The notes under the pieces were generated by a model. The model did not search any database, was not told the DNA's origin, and worked only from the letters and a program-made list of their open reading frames with translations. A DNA stretch of 64,000 bases from Spisula solida (taxonomy: Eukaryota; Mollusca; Bivalvia; Venerida; Mactridae): NCBI GenBank assembly GCA_947247005.1, contig OX365955.1, positions 2,986,001 to 3,050,000 of the forward strand. Direction: 5' to 3'. A program made the position numbers and the translations under genes. Shown here piece after piece: positions 55,481-64,000 of this stretch. Each line of letters starts with the position of its first letter. Positions within the stretch are counted from its first letter, which is position 1.

Positions 55481-58400
55481 TCCACGTACCACCCTGCATC
55501 ATCCCGTCGGTTCGGCCGTCCAAGTACCACACTGCATCATCCCGTCGGGTCGGCCGTCCACGTACCACCCTGCATCATCCCGTCGGGTCGGCCGTCCACG
55601 TACCACCCTGCATCATCCCGTCGGTTCGGCCGTACAAGTACCACACTGCATCAGCCCGTCGGTTCGGCCGTACATGTACCACCCTGCATCATCACGTCGG
55701 TTCGGCAATCCACGTACCACCCTGCATCATCCCGTCGGTTCGGTGGTCCACGTACCACCCTGCATCATCCCGTCGGTTCGGCCGTCCAAGTACCACACTG
55801 CATCATCCCGTCGGGTCTGCCGTCCACGTACCACCCTGCATCATCCCGTCGGGTCGGCCGTCCACGTACCACCCTGCATCATCCCGTCGGTTCGGTGGTC
55901 CACGTACCACCCTGCATCATCCCGTCGGTTCGGTGGTCCACGTACCACCCTGCATCATCCCGTCGGTTCGGTGGTCCACGTACCACCCTACATCATCCCG
56001 TCGGTTCGGCCCTCCACGTACCACCCTGCATCATTCCATCGGTTTGGCCGTTTAAGTACCACACTGCATCAGCCTGTCGGTTCGGCCGTACATGTACCAC
56101 CCTGCATCATCCCGTCGGTTCGGCCGTCCACGTACCACACTGCATCATCCTGTCTGTTCGGCCGTCTAAGTACCACCCTGCATCATCCCGTCGGTTCGGC
56201 CGACCACGTACCACCCTGCATCATCCCGTCGATTCGGTGGTCCACGTACCACACTGCATCATCCCGTTGGTTCGGCCGTCTACGTACCACCCTGCATCAT
56301 CCCGTCGATTCGGTGGTCCACGTACCACACTGCATCATCCCGTTGCTTCGGCCGTCCACGTACTACCCTGCATCATCCCGTCGGTTCGGCCATCCACGTA
56401 GCACACTGCATCATCCCGTCGGTTCGGCCGTCCACGTACCACCCTGCATCATCCCGTCGGTTCGGCCGTCCACGTACCACACTGCATCATCACGTCGGTT
56501 CGGCCGTCCAAGTACCACCCTGCATCATCCCGTCGGTTCGGCCGTCCACGTACCACCCTGCATCATCCCGTCGGTTCGGCCGTCCACGTGCCACCCTGTA
56601 TCATCCCGTCGGTTCGGCCGTCCACGTACCACACTGCATCATCCCGTCGGTTCGGCCGTCCACGTACCACCCTGTATCATCCCGTCGGTTCGGCCGTCCA
56701 CGTACTACACTGCATTATCCCGTCGGTTCGGCCCTCCACGTACCACCCTGTATCATCCCGTCGGTCAGGCCGTCCAAGTACCACCCTGCATCATCCCTAC
56801 GGTTCGGCCGTCCACATACCATCCTGCATCATCCCGTCGGTTCGGCCGTCCACGTACCACCCTGTATCATCCCGTCGGTTCGGTGGTCCACGTACCACCC
56901 TGCATCATCCTGTCGGTTCGGCCGTCCACGTACCACCCTGCATCATCCTGTCGGTTCGGCCATCCACGTACCACCATGTATCATCCCGTCGGTTCGGCCG
57001 TCCACGTACCACCCTGCATCATCCCGTCGGTTCGGCCATCCACGTAGCACACTGCATCATCCCGTCGGTTCGGCCGTCCACGTACCACCCTGCATCATCC
57101 CGTCGGTTCTGCACTCCACGTAGCACACTGCATCATCCCGTCGGTTCGGCCTTACACGTACCACCCTGCATCATCCCGTCGGTTCGGCCATCCACGTAGC
57201 ACACTGCATCATCCCGTCGGTTCGGCCGTCAACGTACCACCCTGCATCATCCTGTCGGTTCGGCCGTCCACGTACCACCATGTATCATCCCGTCCGTTCG
57301 GCCGTCCACGTACCACCCTGTATCATCCCGTCGGTTCGGCCCTCCACGTACCACCCTGCATCATTCCATCGGTTTGGCCGTCCAAGTACCACACTGCATC
57401 AGCCCGTCGGTTCGGCCGTACATGTACCACCCTGCATCATCCCGTCGGTTCGGCCGTCCACGTACCACACTGCATCATCCCGTTGCTTCGGCCGTCCACG
57501 TACTACCCTGCATCATCCCGTCGGTTCGGCCATCCACGTAGCACACTGCATCATCCCGTCGGTTCGGCCGTCCACGTACCACCCTGCATCATCCCGTCGG
57601 TTCGGCCGTCCACGTACCACACTGCATCATCACGTCGGTTCGGCCGTCCAAGTACCACCCTGCATCATCCCGTCGGTTCGGCCGTCCACGTACCACCCTG
57701 CATCATCCCGTCGGTTCGGCCGTCCACGTGCCACCCTGTATCATCCCGTCGGTTCGGCCGTCCACGTACCACACTGCATCATCCCGTCGGTTCGGCCGTC
57801 CACGTACCACCCTGTATCATCCCGTCGGTTCGGCCGTCCACGTACTACACTGCATTATCCCGTCGGTTCGGCCCTCCACGTACCACCCTGTATCATCCCG
57901 TCGGTCAGGCCGTCCAAGTACCACCCTGCATCATCCCTACGGTTCGGCCGTCCACATACCATCCTGCATCATCCCGTCGGTTCGGCCGTCCACGTACCAC
58001 CCTGTATCATCCCGTCGGTTCGGTGGTCCACGTACCACCCTGCATCATCCTGTCGGTTCGGCCGTCCACGTACCACCCTGCATCATCCTGTCGGTTCGGC
58101 CATCCACGTACCACCATGTATCATCCCGTCGGTTCGGCCGTCCACGTACCACCCTGCATCATCCCGTCGGTTCGGCCATCCACGTAGCACACTGCATCAT
58201 CCCGTCGGTTCGGCCGTCCACGTACCACCCTGCATCATCCCGTCGGTTCTGCACTCCACGTAGCACACTGCATCATCCCGTCGGTTCGGCCTTACACGTA
58301 CCACCCTGCATCATCCCGTCGGTTCGGCCATCCACGTAGCACACTGCATCATCCCGTCGGTTCGGCCGTCAACGTACCACCCTGCATCATCCTGTCGGTT

Positions 58401-61050
58401 CGGCCGTCCACGTACCACCATGTATCATCCCGTCCGTTCGGCCGTCCACGTACCACCCTGTATCATCCCGTCGGTTCGGCCCTCCACGTACCACCCTGCA
58501 TCATTCCATCGGTTTGGCCGTCCAAGTACCACACTGCATCAGCCCGTCGGTTCGGCCGTACATGTACCACCCTGCATCATCCCGTCGGTTCGGCCGTCCA
58601 CGTACCACACTGCATCATCCTGTCTGTTCGGCCGTCCAAGTACCACCCTGCATCATCCCGTCGGTTCGGCGGTCCACGTACCACCCTGCATCATCCCGTT
58701 GGTTCGGCCGTCCACGTACCACCCTGCATCATCCCGTCGATTTGGTGGTCCACGTACCACACTGCATCATCCCGTTGCTTCGGCCGTCCACATACTACCC
58801 TGCATCATCCCGTCGGTTCGGCCATCCACGTAGCACACTGCATCATTCCGTCGGTTCGGCCGTCCACGTACCACCCTGCATCATCCCGTCGGTTCGGCCG
58901 TCCACGTACCACACTGCATCATCCCGTCGGTTCGGCCGTCCACGTACCATCCTGCATCATCCCGTCGGTTCGGCCGTCCACGTACCACCCTGTATCATCC
59001 CGTCGGTTCGGTGGTCCACGTACCACCCTGTATCATCCCGTCGGTTCGGCTGTCCACGTACCACCCTGCATCATCCTGTCGGTTCGGCCGTCCACGTACC
59101 ACCATGTATCATCCCGTCCGTTCGGCTGTCCACGTACCACCCTGTATCATCCCGTCGGTTCGGCCATCCACGTACCACCCTGCATCATCCCGTCGGTTCG
59201 GCCGTCCAAGTACCACCCTGCATCATCCTGTCGGTTCGGCCATCCACGTACCACCCTGCATCATCCCGTCGGTTCGGTCGTCCACGTACCACCCTGTATC
59301 ATCCCGTCGGTTCGGCCGTCCACGTACCACACTGCATCATCCCGTCGGTTCGGCCGTCCACGTACCAATCTGTATCATCCCGTCGGTTCGGCCGTCCACG
59401 TACTACCCTGTATCATCCCGTCGGTTCGGCCGTCCACGTACCACCCTGTATCATCCCGTCGGTTCGGCCGTCCACGTACTACACTGCATTATCCCGTCGG
59501 TTCGGCCGTCCACGTACCACCCTGTATCATCCCGTCGGTCAGGCCGTCCAAGTACCACCCTGCATCATCCCGTCGGTTCGGCCGTCCACGTACCATCCTG
59601 CATCATCCCGTCGGTTCGGCCGTCCACGTACCACCCTGTATCATCCCGTCGGTTCGGTGGTCCACGTACCACCCTGCATCATCCTGTCGGTTCGGCCGTC
59701 CACGTACCACCCTGCATCATCCTGTCGGTTCGGCCATCCACGTACCACCATGTATCATCCCGTCGGTTCGGCCATCCACGTACCACCCTGCATCATCCCG
59801 TCGGTTCGGCCGTCCACTTACCACCCTGTATCATCCCGTCTGTTCGGCCGTCAACGTACCACCCTGCATCATCCTGTCGGTTCGGCCGTCCACGTACCAC
59901 CATGTATCATCCCGTCCGTTCGGCCGTCCACGTACCACCCTGTATCATCCCGTCGGTTCGGCTGTCCACGTACCACCCTGCATCATCCTGTCGGTTCGGC
60001 CGTCCACGTACCACCATGTATCATCCCGTCCGTTCGGCTGTCCACGTACCATCCTGTATCATCCCGTCGGTTCGGCCATCCACGTACCACCCTGCATCAT
60101 CCCGTCGGTTCGGCCGTCCGCGTACCTCCCTGCATCATCCCGTCGGTTCGGCCATACATGTACCACCCTGCATCATCCTGTCGGTTCGGCCATACATGTA
60201 CCACCCTGCATCATCCCGTCGGTTCGGCCATACATGTACCACCCTGCATCATCCCGTCGGTTCGGCCGTCCATGTACCACCCTGCATCATCCCGTCGGTT
60301 CGGCCATACATGTACCACCCTGTATCATCCCGTCGGTTCGGCCGTCCACGTACCTCCCTGCATCATCCCGTCGGTTCTGCCATACATGTACCACCCTGCA
60401 TCATCCCGTTGGTTCGGCCATACATGTACCACCCTGCATCATCCCGTCGGTTCGGCCGTCCACGTACCACCCTGCATCATCCCGTCGGTTCGGCCGTCCA
60501 CGTACCACACTGTATCATCCCGTCGGTTCGGCCGTCCACGTACCACCCTGCATCATCCCGTCGGTTCGGCCGTCCACGTACCACCCTGTATCATCCCGTT
60601 GGTTCGGCCGTCCACGTACCACCCTGTATCATCCCGTCGGTTCGGTGGTCCACGTACCACCCTGCATCATCCTGTCGGTTCGGCCATACATGTACCACCC
60701 TGCATCATCCCGTCGGTTCGGCCGTCCACGTACCACCCTGCATCATCCCGTCGGTTCGGCCGTCCACGTACCACACTGTATCATCCCGTCGGTTCGGCCG
60801 TCCACGTACCACCCTGCATCATCCCGTTGGTTCGGCCGTCCACGTACCACCCTGTATCATCCCGTCGGTTCGGCCGTCCACGTACCACCCTGTATCATCC
60901 CGTCGGTTCGGCCGTCCACGTACCACACTGTATCATCCCGTCGGCTCGGCCATACATGTACGACCCTGCATCATCCCGTCGGTTCGGCCATACATGTACG
61001 ACCCTGCATCATCCCGTCGGTTCGGCCATGCATGTACCTCCAAGCATGAC
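55481..61050. repeat. 38-bp GC-rich satellite, about 146 copies
   Basis: The unit is 38 bp, with core 'cggttcggccgtcc', then 'acgtaccaccctgcatc' and 'atcccgt'. It is GC-rich in an AT-rich setting and has about five CpG per unit. Variants include 'gcatc' to 'gtatc', 'ccgtcc' to 'ccatcc' or 'ggtggtcc', and a 'ccatacatgtacc' form clustered near 60140-60440 and 60950-61040. The unit contains no stop codon in any forward frame, so long ORFs exist in all three frames (up to 875 codons, 38-residue protein period). These are a by-product of the unit, not evidence of a gene. Confidence 0.96.
56341..58620. repeat. 1,140-bp direct duplication inside the 38-bp satellite
   Basis: The sequence from about 56341 repeats from 57481 (30 monomers later) with essentially no differences across a full period, including rare variants such as 'cgttgcttcgg', 'ccctacggttcgg', 'ggttctgcactcc' and 'gtcggtcaggcc'. 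The 203-codon frames at 56588-57199 and 57728-58339 are identical. Around 55995-56165 a related but more diverged block precedes it. Confidence 0.93.
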
Positions 61051-61189
61051 GCCGTCAGTTAAGTCGTCAACGTCTACATTTCTGTCACACTTGTTACTAT
61101 ATATAGTTTTTATATACGGAAGCCTTCGAGGTGATTACTAAATTTCCGGCCGGATTGTCACCTCCCTGTCCGGCTGTGTCGTGTATTAA

Positions 61190-61728
61190 AGGGACTGCCT
61201 CACATATTGGTGTATTGCAAAAATAAAATTAAATTGTCAAATATTCATGTAAATTTGGTATAGTTTCCTGTATATGCCATAAACAACCACATTGACATAA
61301 ACAATAACTTGGGAAACATCGGCATTTTGTAGTCATTGAGCATTTTTACACCCAAAATTCTATAGGGTATTAATCCCCTATAGAATTTTGGCTACTATCA
61401 CTTAAATTGCCTGTAATTAGTTTCCATTCGATGAAAACAAATTGCGAAACGAACCGAATACCTCACACATGTTTCGGCTTTAGTTTGTTGAAGTTACAGT
61501 TTGATCATGTGTGAATTACATAATTTACAGATCATTTTGGAAGGAAACTCTGCGATATTTTCAAACAGAAAAATACTGAGCGCCAAATTTCAAGAGTGAT
61601 TTAAATTTCTTATATGCCATAAATCTTTCATAAAGCAACCACCAGTGAATTTTTATTATATAAATACTTGGTTAGGTAGGAAAATTACGTCATACAAAAA
61701 CTTTACCCCAACCTGTGAGGCAGCCCCT
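61190..61728. mobile_element. MITE with TTAA duplication, next to the host gene
   Basis: The ends AGGGACTGCCTCACA (61190) and, in reverse, AGGGGCTGCCTCACA (61728) are flanked by TTAA at 61186-61189 and 61729-61732. This is typical of piggyBac- or Kolobok-mobilised elements. It is about 539 bp with no ORF. It contains a perfect 16-bp-stem hairpin at 61352-61391. It ends 59 bp before the start codon of the gene. Confidence 0.82.
61352..61391. repeat. Perfect hairpin, 16-bp stem, 8-nt loop
   Basis: CCAAAATTCTATAGGG at 61352-61367 and its exact reverse complement at 61376-61391. It lies in the MITE interior, followed by T-poor sequence, so nothing suggests a terminator. Confidence 0.85.
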
Positions 61729-61787
61729 TTAACCTCTAAATAAACGTATTCTATGTTTGTTATATTGTAGATTAGTACATTGTTACG

Positions 61788-63798
61788 ATGGGTGCTGGAA
61801 CCACTTCAGCGGTTGTTTGTTTCTTATGTTGCTTCCTGTTTGCACCTTTTGTGTTGCAAGCGGTTGGATTATTCACACCGAAATGGGGATCTAACTCAAC
61901 ATGTGCTTCTATTGGTCTTGTATACAGTTGTTGCTCGGGCGATGACAATGAAGCTTGCACGAACACAGATGGAGGCGATGGTATGCATATTCATTATTTT
62001 GTAAAACTAATGCAACATGTATAAGTAAACTAACTCACTTTATATCCAAACTATAACTATTGAAGGGTAGCTACATGTATATTGAATAATGAAGAATTTT
62101 CAAAGTACCGCCACAATTTTATAAGGATTTAATCAGAAATAGAATTTGTGAGTACTACTTACGACCTTATAAAACTCATCTCAAGGCGCTTCTTATGAAC
62201 CTATGTTCATGAAAATCGGAAATGGTTATGATTGGTTGACCAAACTGAAGTCTAAAAAGCTTGTTTTTCAAAAAGTAAAGAATTGTTTTCAGACAGTTTT
62301 TTCTTGTTTTCTCAAAATGTTGAATTTGTACTTACGACCTTCTAATTCTAAGCCAGCGATATAGCGGTTTTCTACTACAGTTTTAGTAAAAAGTCACAAT
62401 ATGTATACTACCAATATAACGGACTCCCTTCTAATTCTAAGTCAGCGACATGACTGAGATACTGTTGAAACATTACGTACACCATGTAACATCAGTTAAA
62501 AAAGTTTTGTATGACAATTTCAGAACTGGATGTGCGCGCATTGGGGCTTCAAGCCACATCATTTGCTATCATGTTCCTGGCAGTGACTGGTCTATGTTGT
62601 GGTGTTTGTAATTCTAACGATGGTGATGACGGTGCTGGTCTATGTTCTGCACTAGGTGGTTGTTGCTTTATGCTGTTCCCTGTTGCAGGTTCGTTTGCTT
62701 TTCTTTGTATATTGATCAAAAGTCAGTTATATTTCATACAAGTGTACGAGTAGTTAAAATATTGGTTGCTAACGATTTAATTTTATTTCTTCCTTTCCTT
62801 TTCACAACGTTACTTTGATTACGTCGTTCAAATTTATTTGTGATATAAATTCTAATGTTCTGTTCTGTTCTGTTCTGTTCTGTTCTGTTCTGTTCTGTTC
62901 TGTTCTGTTCTGTTCTGTTATGTTATGTTATGTTCTGTTCTTATCTGTTCTGTTCTGTTCTGTTCTATTATGTTCTGTTCTGTTCTACTTGCAATAACAG
63001 AATATGCCTGTATTTCTAGTGTTATTCAGAATTATTGGTAAAAACAGAATATGCCTGTATTTCTAGTTTTATTCAGAATTATTGGTAAAACCAGATATGC
63101 TCTGAATTTCTAGTTTTATTTAGAATTAATGGTTAAAACAGAATATGCCTGTATTTCTAGTTTTATTCAGAATTGTCTATATTTCTAGTTTTATTCAGAA
63201 TTATTGGCTAAAACAGAATATGCCTGTATTTCTAGTTTTATTCAGAATGGTCTGTATTTCTAGTTTTATTCAGAATTATTGGTAAAAACGGAATAATTAT
63301 GTCTGTTTGTGTAGTTTTATTCAGAATTATTGGCTAAAATCAGAAGGTCACTGTAGCCGTATTCAGTAGAAATAGTAATATAAGTCATGTTCTATATTTG
63401 TAGGACTGTTTAGCATCATCGGTTGCATCATTGTGGCTACAAAGGTTTCCACGTCTGACCTTGGGTACTCCTTCATTCTATGTCTAACATCAGGATGTTT
63501 CGTTATGCTGGTTACAATCGTAGCATGTTGTTTGCTTTGTAAGGCGATGAAGGATGATGACTCTCCACCGACCACACCCGGACCCAGCGTCTCTCATACA
63601 CCACAATCAGGCGCTCTCTATCCTTACAGCGAAGGGAACCAAGTAACACCATCATATGGAGGGGGATATGCAGTCCAACATGCCTCTATGGAACAGGCAG
63701 TAGCCGTTCATGATCAGGAGAGTGGTAGCATCATGGTCTTCATGCGTAAAATCAACATCACAAGAATCGTTGGACAGTTCGGTCATTCCGATGACTGA
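61788..63798 (+). CDS. Claudin/PMP22-like four-helix membrane protein, three coding exons
   Basis: Coding exons 61788-61980, 62524-62688 and 63404-63798 join in phase 1 at both junctions (G|GTATGC..CAG|AA and G|GTTCGT..TAG|GA), giving 250 residues. Helices fall at about 7-29, 71-93, 101-130 and 139-165. The first extracellular loop (30-68) has W33, an N-S-T glycosylation sequon at 36-38, and G43-L44-V45-Y46-S47-C48..C57, close to the claudin W..G-L-W-x2-C..C signature with the second Trp replaced. 'VRALGLQ' at 68-74 matches the conserved Arg before helix 2. The tail (166-250) is Pro/Ser/Tyr-rich. A junctional or membrane-organising role is inferred from the family only. A T-rich acceptor 'ttatattgtag' ends at 61770, so 5' UTR exons may lie upstream. 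The last 25 residues depend on exon 3 being terminal. Confidence 0.82.
62180..62428. repeat. Dispersed repeat in intron 1
   Basis: Related over about 250 bp to 51795-52046. It lies wholly inside the 543-bp first intron; the phrase 'cttctaattctaag' occurs again just after it (62428), a small local duplication. Confidence 0.78.
62854..62993. repeat. Pentanucleotide microsatellite (TGTTC)n in intron 2
   Basis: 'ctgtt' repeats of about 140 bp with a few 'atgtt' variants. The 60-codon ORF across it (62815-62997) is an artefact of this repeat. Confidence 0.96.
63000..63345. repeat. ~45-60-bp tandem repeat in intron 2
   Basis: 'acagaatatgcctgtatttc' followed by 'tagttttattcagaattatt' and 'ggtaaaa' recurs about six times, with shortened units near 63170 and 63245. 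Ends about 60 bp before the exon 3 acceptor. Confidence 0.92.
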
Positions 63799-64000
63799 GT
63801 CTACTTACTGAACAATGACACAAACTATTCTTCTTTTACCTCTTCTTCTTCTTTTTCTTCTTCTTCTTCTTCTTCTTCTTCTTCTTCTTCTTCTTCTTCC
63901 ATCTCTTCTTTTTTCTATTTTTTCTTTTTCTCTTCTTCTTCACCTCTTCTTATCATTCTTCCATTGACGATGCAGGGCCGCATTAATGCAGCATACTCGT
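63799..64000. repeat. 3' flank of the gene with (TTC)n microsatellite (63838-63960)
   Basis: A pyrimidine-rich TTC/CTT array starts about 40 bp after the stop codon and probably lies in the 3' UTR or just past it. No AATAAA signal was seen before the window ends. Confidence 0.88.

Noticed and set aside
55349..61141. Long forward ORFs (up to 875 codons) with a 38-residue period, as a repetitive secreted or structural protein
   Set aside because: The 38-bp unit simply lacks stop codons in all three forward frames; frames overlap each other fully, have no signal peptide or splice context, and start at chance ATGs created by 'cacg' to 'catg' changes.
62815..62997. 60-residue Cys/Phe/Ser-Val-Leu repeat ORF
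   Set aside because: Translation of the (TGTTC)n microsatellite inside intron 2.

Overview
The window is AT-rich eukaryotic nuclear DNA, most likely from a bivalve mollusc. Pointers are a three-exon gene with GT-AG introns, tRNA-derived SINEs of a mollusc type, DIRS, LINE, Tc1 and LTR retroelement remains, and dispersed repeats with the 'tgaccttgacctt' wording common in bivalve genomes. The species cannot be named from the sequence. No prokaryotic gene, rRNA, intact tRNA gene or CRISPR array was seen.

Layout. 0-3.7 kb: a broken LINE (copy A, minus strand), itself hit by a second LINE and by a 1.9-kb unclassified repeat (R1) that carries a 425-bp foldback MITE. 3.7-7.5 kb: dispersed repeats, a SINE and a plus-strand LINE 3' end. 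7.8-14.6 kb: a decayed DIRS-type retrotransposon (gag, RT, RNase H, start of tyrosine recombinase) broken by two inverted-repeat elements. 15.1-17.5 kb: a 25-bp hairpin-forming minisatellite. 19.3-24.8 kb: a nearly complete LINE (copy B) with a ~0.97-kb insertion in its reverse-transcriptase ORF. 25.3-28.2 kb: a ~190-bp tandem satellite. 28.2-40.2 kb: a large inverted repeat centred on a dead Tc1 transposase gene, its right arm split by a 5-kb non-coding LTR element. 38.9-43.1 kb: a second DIRS remnant with insertions. 43.5-49.2 kb: an LTR retrotransposon with gag and protease but no pol. 49.4-54.3 kb: foldback elements, SINEs, a 28-bp minisatellite and a tetranucleotide array. 55.5-61.05 kb: a GC-rich 38-bp satellite with a 1,140-bp internal duplication. 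61.2-63.8 kb: a TTAA-flanked MITE, then the only convincing host gene.

The host gene encodes a predicted 250-residue four-helix membrane protein of the claudin/PMP22 type. Everything else is mobile or tandem DNA. The retroelement genes belong to separate elements that do not work together now; almost all carry stops, frameshifts or missing catalytic parts. The window's main interest is its nested structure: several insertions can be read precisely because an unoccupied homologous copy lies elsewhere in the same window.
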